Positions 18,479 to 26,880 of a stretch of 64,000 bases of DNA are shown piece by piece (the first letter of the stretch is position 1; every line of letters begins with the position of its first letter). Origin of the DNA: Bacteroidales bacterium (GTDB lineage Bacteria > Bacteroidota > Bacteroidia > Bacteroidales > UBA3824); contig JAEDDH010000006.1 in NCBI GenBank assembly GCA_016293845.1, forward strand, positions 1 through 64,000. Direction: 5' to 3'. Under the pieces are notes generated by a model. It worked only from the letters and a program-made list of their open reading frames with translations, ran no database searches and was not told the DNA's origin. The position numbers and the translations under genes are program-made.

Positions 18479-18491
18479 TTGATATATTTTT

Positions 18492-19286
18492 ATGGATTAC
18501 AAAAATATTTGCCGTGCAGTAGAGATGACGGCCAAAAAAGCAGGCGACTATATCCGCCGCGAACACAGTATGTTTGACATAGCCAAAGTGGAAACTAAAG
18601 GCAAAAACGACTTTGTGTCGTACGTGGACAAAAACGCCGAAAAAGAAATCACCGAAACACTTGCCGCCCTTGTACCAGGTAGCGGTTTTATTGCCGAAGA
18701 AGGCACTCGCAACGAGCGTGGCGAAGTGTATAATTGGATAATCGACCCTTTGGATGGAACAACAAACTTTATACATGGCATTTTTCCTGTGTGCGTAAGC
18801 ATAGCCTTGCAAGAAAACGGACAAACCGTTGTGGGCGTGGTTTACGAAGTGGGCATGGACGAATGTTTTTCGGCATATATGGGCGGCGGCGCAATGCTCA
18901 ACCAAAAGCCTATTCACGTATCAAAACGCTCTGAATTAAAAGATTCGCTCATTGCCACAGGTTTTCCATACTACGATTTTACACGTCAAGACAAGTTTAT
19001 GAACTCGATGGCAGATATGATGATCAACACCCACGGAATGAGACGTTTAGGCTCTGCAGCAGCCGACCTCGTATACACAGCCTGCGGACGTTTTGAAGCT
19101 TTCTACGAATACGGTCTGCACCCTTGGGATGTGGCTGCAGGTGCTTTCATTGTAGAACAAGCTGGTGGCAAAGTCTGCGATTTTAGCGGCAACAACGATT
19201 ATCTTTTCGGAGGCGAAATCATTGCCTCGTGCGAAGGTATTTTCAACGATTTTTACAACAAAGTAAACGGTTATATGAAAAAATAG
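18492..19286 (+). CDS. suhB: inositol monophosphatase family protein
   Basis: Mg-dependent, Li-sensitive phosphatase fold; substrates in the family include inositol phosphate and related sugar phosphates. The 264-residue product has both signature motifs, IDPLDGTTNFIHG (metal-binding Asp residues, about 83-95) and HPWDVAAGAFIVEQAGG (about 215-231), plus the Glu-Glu metal ligand in FIAEEGTRNE. It lies 13 bases after lgt and 2 bases before the glycosyltransferase. Confidence 0.92.
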   Translation: MDYKNICRAVEMTAKKAGDYIRREHSMFDIAKVETKGKNDFVSYVDKNAEKEITETLAALVPGSGFIAEEGTRNERGEVYNWIIDPLDGTTNFIHGIFPVCVSIALQENGQTVVGVVYEVGMDECFSAYMGGGAMLNQKPIHVSKRSELKDSLIATGFPYYDFTRQDKFMNSMADMMINTHGMRRLGSAAADLVYTACGRFEAFYEYGLHPWDVAAGAFIVEQAGGKVCDFSGNNDYLFGGEIIASCEGIFNDFYNKVNGYMKK

Positions 19287-19288
19287 TA

Positions 19289-20308
19289 ATGAAAACCGCT
19301 GTTGTAATATTAAACTTTAACGGCGAAAACCTGCTCAGGCAATATCTTCCGTCGGTAATAACGCATACACAATCAACCGAATGCGAAATAATTGTGGCCG
19401 ACAACCACAGCTCCGACAATTCGTTGAAAGTGCTTGCCGAAACGTTTCCGCAAGTGAGGGTAATAACGCTCGACCAAAACTACGGTTTTGCCCAAGGTTA
19501 CAACCTTGCTCTGCAGCAAATCAACAGCGATTATTTCATACTATGCAACAACGACATAGAGTTACGCTCCGATGCTGTTTCTCCGCTAATAAATCTATTG
19601 GAATCAAACCCAAAAGCAGCGGCGGCAATGCCAAAAATCAAGTCGCTGCGTAATCCCGAAATGTTTGAATACGCCGGAGCAGCGGGAGGCTTTATCGACC
19701 GATATGGCTATCCGTTTTGCCGTGGAAGAATTCTCGACAACATAGAGCAAGACCACGGACAATACAACAGCGTAAAAAACAATCAAATTTTTTGGGCAAC
19801 AGGGGCATTTATGGCTATCAAGGCAAACGTTTTTAAAGAGATGGGCGGATTCGACAGCTCGTTTTTTGCCCACATGGAAGAAATTGACCTCTGCTGGCGA
19901 ATCAAAAACACTGGGTTAGACATACTTTATTGCCCCGAATCAGAAGTTTTCCACTTGGGAGGAGCCACTCTACAACAAGGCAGTCCGCAAAAACTCTACT
20001 TAAATTACCGCAACTGCCTAAAAATGATGTACAAAAACCTTCCGCCAAAACGCCTTATCCCTACTATTTGGTTTAGGATGATTTTGGACGGAGCATCTTC
20101 GGCGGTATATCTCTGCCAACTGCAAATCAAAAATTTCTTTGCAGTGCTGAGGGCACATTTAGCTTTCTACGCCGCGCTACCAAAACTGATAAAAGAACGC
20201 AAAAGGCTAAAAAAAACAGCCTCGCAATATTACCACAACGAAATTTTCAACGGTAGCATAGCATACCGAAACAAAATAAAAAAACAGAAAATATTTTTTG
20301 AATTTTAA
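19289..20308 (+). CDS. family 2 glycosyltransferase
   Basis: The 339-residue product is a GT-A fold enzyme of family GT2, resembling rhamnosyltransferases. Visible features are AVVILNFNGENLLRQYLPS, the nucleotide-sugar Asp in IIVADNHSSDNS, the DxD-like NNDIEL, WATGAFMAIKANVFKEMGG and the HMEEIDLCWRIKNTG region. The C-terminal part is amphipathic, suggesting membrane association. The acceptor is unknown. The start at 19289 follows the suhB stop by 2 bases; an upstream start would overlap suhB by 58 bases. Confidence 0.88.
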   Translation: MKTAVVILNFNGENLLRQYLPSVITHTQSTECEIIVADNHSSDNSLKVLAETFPQVRVITLDQNYGFAQGYNLALQQINSDYFILCNNDIELRSDAVSPLINLLESNPKAAAAMPKIKSLRNPEMFEYAGAAGGFIDRYGYPFCRGRILDNIEQDHGQYNSVKNNQIFWATGAFMAIKANVFKEMGGFDSSFFAHMEEIDLCWRIKNTGLDILYCPESEVFHLGGATLQQGSPQKLYLNYRNCLKMMYKNLPPKRLIPTIWFRMILDGASSAVYLCQLQIKNFFAVLRAHLAFYAALPKLIKERKRLKKTASQYYHNEIFNGSIAYRNKIKKQKIFFEF

Positions 20309-20322
20309 AACAGAGGAGACAA

Positions 20323-21048
20323 GTGTCAAACAAAGTAGTAATAATTCCAACATACAAGGAAAAAGAAAACATCGAAAACATCATAAGGGTAGTGTTTAAC
20401 CTGCCCGAACCGTTCGACATACTCATAATCGACGACAACTCGCCCGACGGCACAGCCGATATTGTTAAGAATCTTATCAAAGAGTTTCCCGACCGCCTTA
20501 ATATTATAGAGCGCAGCGGCAAACTCGGTCTCGGCACTGCCTACATAACAGGCTTCAAATGGAGCTTGGAGCACGGCTACGACTATATATTTGAAATGGA
20601 CGCAGATTTTTCGCATCCGCCCGAGGATTTGATAAACCTCTACAACGCATGTCACAACGACGGATACGATATGGCAATCGGCAGCCGCTATATTTCGGGC
20701 GTAAACGTTGTCAACTGGCCAATGGGCAGAATAATGATGTCGTATTACGGATCGATGTATGTGCGCATCGTTACCCGCATGAAAATTATGGACACTACAG
20801 CTGGCTTTGTATGCTATACTCGCAAAGTATTAGAAGCCATCGATTTAGACAAAATCAAAATGAAAGGCTACGGTTTTCAGATAGAGATGAAGTTCACTGC
20901 TTGGAAAAAGAAATTTAAAATCAAGGAAGTGCCCATCATCTTCACCGACCGCAAGCAAGGTACATCAAAAATGAGCGGAGGCATCTTTGGCGAGGCTGTT
21001 TGGGGCGTGCTTAAGATGAAGATATCAAGCTGGTTTAAGAAATACTAA
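20323..21048 (+). CDS. polyprenol monophosphomannose synthase-like GT2 enzyme
   Basis: The 241-residue product matches Dpm1-type enzymes that load a hexose on polyprenyl phosphate: VVIIPTYKEKENIENII, LIIDDNSPDGTADIV, GLGTAYITGFKW, EMDADFSHPPEDL (the DAD metal site), IGSRYISGV and the C-terminal FTDRKQGTSKMS. It lacks the C-terminal membrane helices of the larger members. It begins with GTG 14 bases after the previous gene. It would supply an activated sugar for an envelope glycosylation pathway, possibly together with the preceding GT2. Confidence 0.88.
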   Translation: MSNKVVIIPTYKEKENIENIIRVVFNLPEPFDILIIDDNSPDGTADIVKNLIKEFPDRLNIIERSGKLGLGTAYITGFKWSLEHGYDYIFEMDADFSHPPEDLINLYNACHNDGYDMAIGSRYISGVNVVNWPMGRIMMSYYGSMYVRIVTRMKIMDTTAGFVCYTRKVLEAIDLDKIKMKGYGFQIEMKFTAWKKKFKIKEVPIIFTDRKQGTSKMSGGIFGEAVWGVLKMKISSWFKKY

Positions 21049-21051
21049 CCG

Positions 21052-21588
21052 ATGGACAAGAAAGCCCTCCGGGCCGAAATACGCTGCCGAAAATCTCAAT
21101 ATCCACCTGAAGACCTGCGCCCAAAATCACAAACAATCTGCGAATGGATTCTCGACGACGGAGTGTTTTGGGCGTCACACTATATATTATTGTATAGTCC
21201 CCTGCCCGACGAAGTGGATGTTACCCCTCTAATTTCTGCCGCCTTCAACGCTGGCAAAACTGTGCTTTTACCCGTTGTAAATGGCGATAATCTTGTTTTA
21301 AAGCGATTTGCAGGTTTTAATTATATGTCTACTGGTGCATACAATATTTTAGAACCCGTAGGCGAAATATATCCCATTTCAGAATATCACAAAATAGACC
21401 TTGCCGTAATACCCGGTATGTCGTTCGATGCGCACCGTCACCGCCTTGGCCGCGGCAAAGGATATTACGACAGGCTCCTGCCCCATCTTACCCAAGCCTA
21501 CAAAATGGGTGTATGCTTTGATTTTCAATATCTTGAAGAAATACCAAACGAAGATTGGGATGTGAGGATGGAGGAGGTGGTAAAATAA
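21052..21588 (+). CDS. 5-formyltetrahydrofolate cyclo-ligase
   Basis: ATP-dependent conversion of 5-formyl-THF to 5,10-methenyl-THF; cytosolic. The 178-residue product has the N-terminal basic segment KKALRAEIRCRK, YSPLPDEVDV, the C-terminal signature GRGKGYYDRLLPH and CFDFQYLEEIPNEDWDV. It is the last gene of the lgt operon, starting 3 bases after the preceding stop. Confidence 0.93.
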   Translation: MDKKALRAEIRCRKSQYPPEDLRPKSQTICEWILDDGVFWASHYILLYSPLPDEVDVTPLISAAFNAGKTVLLPVVNGDNLVLKRFAGFNYMSTGAYNILEPVGEIYPISEYHKIDLAVIPGMSFDAHRHRLGRGKGYYDRLLPHLTQAYKMGVCFDFQYLEEIPNEDWDVRMEEVVK

Positions 21589-21621
21589 AAAAAATGTCCG
21601 CTGCACTAAGTGCAACGGACA
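21583..21621 (-). terminator. intrinsic terminator after susD
   Basis: The hairpin TGTCCGCTGCAC / GTGCAACGGACA (21595-21621, one mismatch) is followed on the minus strand by a run of T broken once by A. It ends the susCD transcript and also lies just after the convergent cyclo-ligase gene. Confidence 0.75.
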
Positions 21622-21672
21622 AATTTTAGAGGAAATTCTAATATTACGAAGTAATATCAAGAATGTATTTTA

Positions 21673-23343
21673 CTACCATCCAGGATTTTGAGTGATTCCT
21701 TTGTTAAGGTCAACAACTTTTTGGGGGAATGGAAGAAGTTCATTTTTACCATCCTTAAACCCTAAAGCATTTCCGAAATTACGTTTATAATAATCGGAGC
21801 CATCATAATAGTCATCAACAATATTTCCATTGTGATCAAAACCAGGAGTATAGAAATCAGCAGTTTTAAGAGTTTCTGTATCACCCCAACGGATAAGATC
21901 GGCAGAACGCGAACCTTCCATCCACAACTCAAACTGCTTTTCTTTCTTAACTTCGTCAAGAGTCAAAGAAGAAGAAACATGCGCACTACCAGCACGCTCT
22001 TGAATTGCGTTAAGATATTGAAGGCCATCATTATCGTTAGTCATAGCACAAGCCTCTGCATACAGCAAGAGAACTTCTGCATAACGCATAATCGGGTAGT
22101 TACGTGTCTGACGATCTCCATTTGGATTGATATCACCCTGATTTGGGTGGCAGCAAGTTTTATAATTGAAAAAACCTTCGCAGTTAGCCAAAACTTGACC
22201 CTCTTTGATACCTTTATTAGCTGGATCCATCCAAAAATCATTATCAGCAAGCATCTCATCGTAAGTTACAATCCAAGCTTTTCTACGATAAGAATCTCCA
22301 TCGTTAGCAATCAAAGCACGAGCAAAATCACCAGTAGGATTAAGCCAACCCCAACCATTATTGTTAACCTTGTTCCATGCTAAACCCTTGAATTGTTCAG
22401 AGCGCCAAGCAAAAGTCATGTGCGCGTTGCAGTTAGTACGAAGAGCACTTTCCCAACCATCAGTTACACCAGGAATAAAATCATAGAAGAATTCAAACAC
22501 AGATTCAGAAGAACCTTTACCATCTGAATGGAGAATTTTGCCAATTTCGTTGCCAGGAAGAAGAGCGTATTTACCAGATGTAATCACCGATTTTAATGCA
22601 GTTTTAGCACCTGCATAATCTTTCTTCCAAAGCAGACATTTACCTTTAATTGCATTAGCAAATCCTTTGGTAACATGATATGCGCCATAAGCATCACCAG
22701 TGCTTTCACGGATATCCAAATCATCATAAGCTAGGTCACATTCGTCTGCACACCATTGAAAAACTTCGTCTCGAGTCCAAACTGTGTTCTCAGGCTGACT
22801 TTCAGCATCCAATATTTCTTCAACTCTAGGAGGTTGTCCCCAATAAATAGCAAGAGTCATATAAGCAAAAGCACGCATAACTCGAGCTTCAGCTATAGCT
22901 CTCTTCTGAACAGCAGAACCCGGAGGTACCATTGTAATCACCAAGTTACACTTATGAATAGAACGATAAAGAGCAGTATATCCACCCAACACAATAGAGT
23001 TTTCTGTGGTAAAACGGAAATCATGGTACTCTCTTTCTCCTACACAGTCACCAGAACCAGAACCAGCCAAATAAATATCATCAGCTTGGAAATTAGTCAA
23101 TGCAAAATATGGTCCATAGTTATAACCATTTATATCAGGAAGAAATGCAAAGTTCTTTTGTGTATCAACATAAACTTTTGCAATTGCAGCTTCCGCAGCT
23201 TCATCTGTTGTATAATAATTTTCCACAGTTTGTGTCAAATCAACACCCTTTTGGGTAATATCCAAACGGGAATCGTTGCAACCTGCCAAAGAAACAGACA
23301 AAGCAACCGCCGAAACTAATAATGATGAATTATATCTTTTCAT
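21673..23343 (-). CDS. SusD/RagB-family outer-membrane lipoprotein
   Basis: Surface lipoprotein that captures substrate and covers the SusC channel. The 556-residue product has a lipoprotein signal (VALSVSLAGCNDSR, Cys at 22), the helical N-terminal TPR-like part (RAFAYMTLAIYWGQPP), and the typical C-terminal region (YPIMRYAEVLLLYAEAC, LQYLNAIQERAGS, FELWMEGSRSADLIRWG, LLPFPQKVVDLN). It starts 17 bases after the susC stop. No glycoside hydrolase or peptidase is linked, so the substrate cannot be told. Confidence 0.93.
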   Translation of the reverse strand: MKRYNSSLLVSAVALSVSLAGCNDSRLDITQKGVDLTQTVENYYTTDEAAEAAIAKVYVDTQKNFAFLPDINGYNYGPYFALTNFQADDIYLAGSGSGDCVGEREYHDFRFTTENSIVLGGYTALYRSIHKCNLVITMVPPGSAVQKRAIAEARVMRAFAYMTLAIYWGQPPRVEEILDAESQPENTVWTRDEVFQWCADECDLAYDDLDIRESTGDAYGAYHVTKGFANAIKGKCLLWKKDYAGAKTALKSVITSGKYALLPGNEIGKILHSDGKGSSESVFEFFYDFIPGVTDGWESALRTNCNAHMTFAWRSEQFKGLAWNKVNNNGWGWLNPTGDFARALIANDGDSYRRKAWIVTYDEMLADNDFWMDPANKGIKEGQVLANCEGFFNYKTCCHPNQGDINPNGDRQTRNYPIMRYAEVLLLYAEACAMTNDNDGLQYLNAIQERAGSAHVSSSLTLDEVKKEKQFELWMEGSRSADLIRWGDTETLKTADFYTPGFDHNGNIVDDYYDGSDYYKRNFGNALGFKDGKNELLPFPQKVVDLNKGITQNPGW

Positions 23344-23360
23344 ATTTAAATCTTTTTATA

Positions 23361-26300
23361 TTAGAATGTAACATTAACGCCAAATACTACCTGCTTAGCA
23401 GTAGGATATGTACCCATATCTATACCAAGGCTGTTGGTGCTGTTGGCAGAAGCAGTCTCTGGATCAAGACCAATGTATTTGGTAAAGGTGAAGAAATTCT
23501 CCAACGAAGCAAAAACTCGCATATTGCTGATGTATACTTTACTAACAACATTCTTTGGCAAAGTATAACCAAGTTGAATGGTTTTGATTTTGAAATAAGA
23601 ACCATCGAAAATTGTCATATCAGAAGAATAAACTTCTTTTGTCCAACCACCCTTAGCAGGAGAGGGAAATTTAGATCCTGCATTATCGTAAAACCAGGAA
23701 TAGTTGTTACAATAAGGACGGTCTACACGATAAGCTTGGGGAAGAATTTTATTTCCAGCAACTCCCGTTGCAAACAATGTAAAGTCAATTCCTTTATAAT
23801 CTGCATTCAAGGTGAAACCATAAGTAACTTTAGGAAGACCGCAACCAATATTGAATTTATCATCGGCATTTATAACTTCATCTCCGTTTTTATCAACATA
23901 GTTTACTGTTCCATCAGGATTTAAACCGTTGGTCTTATATCCCCAAAAGTGCCAAAGAGGTTCGCCTTCTGCACAACGTGTGTAAATATCTGATCCCTGA
24001 AGACCAGCACCGCGAATATCGTCGACCATAGGAGTAAGGTAAGTCATCTCGTTTTTAAGTGTAGCTAAGTTAGCATTGATAGAGTAGTGAAAATCACTTC
24101 CAATTTTATCTTTCCAACCAAGTTCAATTTCTAAACCTTTGTTTTCAACATCACCAGCATTGATTGTAGTTGAACCAATACCAGTTTCTACAACAGGAGC
24201 AACAGTTACGAGAAGATCTCGAGTAGTCTTTTTATACCAATCAAGACCAATTGTCAAACGGCTATTGAGGAAACGGGCATCGAAACCAAGGTCAATCTGT
24301 TCAGAAGTTTCCCAAGTAAGGTCGGGATTAGGCATTCCGTTCGGAACAGAAGTATAAACAATAGTTCCGTCATTTTTAATAAATTTATCTTCTGAAACAG
24401 ACATAACTGCTACATAAGGATAATTATCAAGCACATTCACGTTACCATTTTTACCCCATGATCCACGAATTTTTAAGAAAGAAAGAACATCAGTGCTAAT
24501 ATTATCTTTGATAAAAGATTCATTACTTACAGTCCATCCTGCAGAGAAAGAGGGGAAATAACCCCAACTACCATGAGGAAGCTTAGAAGTATCAAATGCG
24601 TCAGCACGGAAGTTAGCCTGAATGCTGTAACGGTTATCGAAAGAATACGAGACACGTCCGAAATAAGAAATATTCGCATGTTCATCAGGTTTATTACTAA
24701 AGTTCTTTGAAGCATCAGCTTTAACATAGTCAAGATAACGGAAGTTAGGTGCAGTATTGGTAAGAACATCAGCTGCTTCTGAACTACCACTAACATTATC
24801 GCTATAAGACTTTTCAAAGGACATACCAGCCATTAAACCAATAGTGTGTTGTTCTGCAAATGTCTTATTGTAGTTAGCGAAGTTTTCCCAAGAATAATAA
24901 TAAGATGTATTAGCAGCAGCAGCTATACGATATGTTTCGCGTTTGTTAAAGTCATTAGCATAATATGGCCAATCATAATCATGACTATTACTTTGGGCAA
25001 CACGATAACCGAAACGAGAAGTATATACAAGACCTTCAATTGGATTGAAATTCAAATACGCCAAACCTCTGAAGTTGATGCCACCACTTTTTGATTCGTT
25101 CTTATCACGCTGAATAAAAGGGTTTGAAGATTGACTTTCACCAGAAATAGGAGATACACGATAGTAAATACCATCTTCATTCTTAATTACATCTATACCC
25201 TTCTTAATAGCGTCCAACTGTCCAGGTGTCAACTGGTCGTTATTGTCAACCAAAGGACCGAAAAGAGGATCCGAAGTAACAGCAGCAAGCAAAGCACTAC
25301 CATTATCACTCTGCTGAGAAACGGATTTAGTTTCCCATTTTTCCAAAGAAGAATTGGTGCCTACTGTAAGCCATTTCTTAATCTTGTAATCTCCATTAAC
25401 TTGAAGAGAAAATCTCTTATAAGTATCTTTATCACCAACAAAGATACCATTGTGTTTGACATGGTTGAGAGCCACATAATATGAGCCACGGTCATTACCA
25501 CCTTGGAAGCCTAAAGTGTGACGAGAATTCCAAGTAGGCTCAAATACTTCATCTTGCCATTTTACCTCTTTTCCATTCCAAAGGCCAATATTCTCTTTAT
25601 ATTTACCGACTTCAGCCTCTTCGCAATAACGACCGTATGTAGCAGCGTCCATAACGTCGAGATCACGACTCAGAGAACTTAGACTCCATTGACCGTTGTA
25701 AAAAATTGTACCGTCTTTAGATTTGCTACCGTTTTTGGTTGTGATAAGAACAACACCGTTACCAGCCTGAGCACCGTAGATAGCAGCCGAAGCAGCATCT
25801 TTAAGGATCTCCATAGATTCGATCATTTCAGGGTCGAGGTACTGAATGTTGTCAACTTTCAAACCGTCAACAATCAAAAGGGGTCCAAGGCTACCAGAGT
25901 TAGAAGAAACACCACGAACACGGATTTCAGAACCTTTACCAGGTGCTCCAGAGTTTGTCAAAACCTGTACACCTGCAGCTTTACCTTGGAGAGCAGCAGC
26001 AGCGTCTGATGTAGAACGGTTTTTCATGTCGTCTTCACCAACTGAGGCTACAGAACCAGTAAGGTCACTCTTACGTTGAGTACCGTAACCAATTACCACA
26101 ATCTCGTCGAGAGTTTTGTCATCTGTGTCAAGGTAAACGGGAAGAGTTGTTTTTCCATTAACGAATACTGTGTTGGTAATGTATCCGATGTACGAAAAGG
26201 TTAATGATGCATCACCAGGGCAACTAATAGAATAGTTACCGTCCATGTCGGTGATGGTTCCATTCTGTGTTCCCGTTTGAACAACGGTAACACCTACTAA

Positions 26301-26411
26301 GGGCTCGTTTGTAGAGCTGTCGAACACCGAACCGGAAACTGTGATGTTCTGAGCGCTCAGAGCAAATGGGAACAATAATGTTAATAGTCCCAATAAGAAA
26401 AATTGTTTCAT
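23361..26411 (-). CDS. SusC/RagA-family TonB-dependent transporter
   Basis: Outer-membrane active transporter. The 1016-residue product has a signal peptide (LLTLLFPFALSAQ), an N-terminal carboxypeptidase-regulatory-like domain (VSGSVFDSSTNEPLVGVTV), the TonB box region (DEIVVIGYGTQRKSDLTG), the plug domain (ALQGKAAGVQVLTNSG, LLIVDGLK, ILKDAASAAIYGAQAGNG) and a 22-strand barrel ending VVFGVNVTF. With susD it forms a transport pair. It has a long upstream region (about 460 bases) that carries a 16-bp inverted repeat. Confidence 0.95.
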   Translation of the reverse strand: MKQFFLLGLLTLLFPFALSAQNITVSGSVFDSSTNEPLVGVTVVQTGTQNGTITDMDGNYSISCPGDASLTFSYIGYITNTVFVNGKTTLPVYLDTDDKTLDEIVVIGYGTQRKSDLTGSVASVGEDDMKNRSTSDAAAALQGKAAGVQVLTNSGAPGKGSEIRVRGVSSNSGSLGPLLIVDGLKVDNIQYLDPEMIESMEILKDAASAAIYGAQAGNGVVLITTKNGSKSKDGTIFYNGQWSLSSLSRDLDVMDAATYGRYCEEAEVGKYKENIGLWNGKEVKWQDEVFEPTWNSRHTLGFQGGNDRGSYYVALNHVKHNGIFVGDKDTYKRFSLQVNGDYKIKKWLTVGTNSSLEKWETKSVSQQSDNGSALLAAVTSDPLFGPLVDNNDQLTPGQLDAIKKGIDVIKNEDGIYYRVSPISGESQSSNPFIQRDKNESKSGGINFRGLAYLNFNPIEGLVYTSRFGYRVAQSNSHDYDWPYYANDFNKRETYRIAAAANTSYYYSWENFANYNKTFAEQHTIGLMAGMSFEKSYSDNVSGSSEAADVLTNTAPNFRYLDYVKADASKNFSNKPDEHANISYFGRVSYSFDNRYSIQANFRADAFDTSKLPHGSWGYFPSFSAGWTVSNESFIKDNISTDVLSFLKIRGSWGKNGNVNVLDNYPYVAVMSVSEDKFIKNDGTIVYTSVPNGMPNPDLTWETSEQIDLGFDARFLNSRLTIGLDWYKKTTRDLLVTVAPVVETGIGSTTINAGDVENKGLEIELGWKDKIGSDFHYSINANLATLKNEMTYLTPMVDDIRGAGLQGSDIYTRCAEGEPLWHFWGYKTNGLNPDGTVNYVDKNGDEVINADDKFNIGCGLPKVTYGFTLNADYKGIDFTLFATGVAGNKILPQAYRVDRPYCNNYSWFYDNAGSKFPSPAKGGWTKEVYSSDMTIFDGSYFKIKTIQLGYTLPKNVVSKVYISNMRVFASLENFFTFTKYIGLDPETASANSTNSLGIDMGTYPTAKQVVFGVNVTF

Positions 26412-26865
26412 AAATAATACTTTAATTCAGTTAATAAAATGAATCGATTTAAGTTTTTCGGATTTTAGGGGCAATTTATGCCGAGGTATCCTAACCTCAT
26501 TTGTTTTTTCTCTGTTTATTTCTCTTTTCTATGTCATAGTAAAAATTAATTTTGGTTAGATATATTAAGTGTCTGTAAAAATTTTCTAAACCGTAGTTAA
26601 ACTACCACCCTTTTGAGTTCAGACAAACTTAAACAAATCGGTTAAGAATAGTTTAAATGCTCCAAATGTATTATATTTGGAAATGTAACAATAAGTTTAG
26701 AATTTGTATCACGACAGCTTTTTTTTAGTTTTCGTAACTTAAAAATACAAATTCTAAACTCAAAAAAGGGCAAAAATGAGAAAAGAATGTTAAAAAATGT
26801 TCCTTGTAATTGGAGAAAAATAATATAAAAAAGAGGGTAATATAAACTATTGAAAAGAAAAAGGT
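26412..26865. promoter_or_regulatory. susC upstream region
   Basis: There is no gene in these 454 bases. On the minus strand TAAGTTTG (26624-26631) and TACATTTG (26663-26670) both match the -7 consensus, but neither has a correctly spaced TTTG, so the true promoter is not settled; an activator-dependent promoter is likely. CCAAAT ... ATTTGG (26662-26680) is a small dyad over the second element. The long leader this implies (200 bases or more) is typical of regulated susC genes. Confidence 0.4.
26694..26760. repeat. perfect 16-bp inverted repeat with 35-base spacer
   Basis: AGTTTAGAATTTGTAT (26694-26709) is exactly inverted as ATACAAATTCTAAACT (26745-26760). The pairing stops sharply at both ends. 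There is no T run beyond it, so it is not an intrinsic terminator. It could be a paired regulator site, a structured leader or a very small MITE-like element. Confidence 0.85.
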
Positions 26866-26880
26866 GAGGAATTATTCCTC
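26855..26880 (-). terminator. weak terminator overlapping the regulator stop codon
   Basis: GAGGAAT / ATTCCTC (26866-26880) is a 7-bp hairpin that includes the TAA stop of the regulator. On the minus strand a T-rich stretch with TTTTTC and TTTTC follows. The one-base loop means that the innermost pairs must open. Confidence 0.45.

Noticed and set aside
26694..26760. Invertible promoter switch
   Set aside because: The 35-base spacer is far shorter than known invertible promoters in Bacteroides, contains no convincing promoter, and no recombinase gene is nearby.
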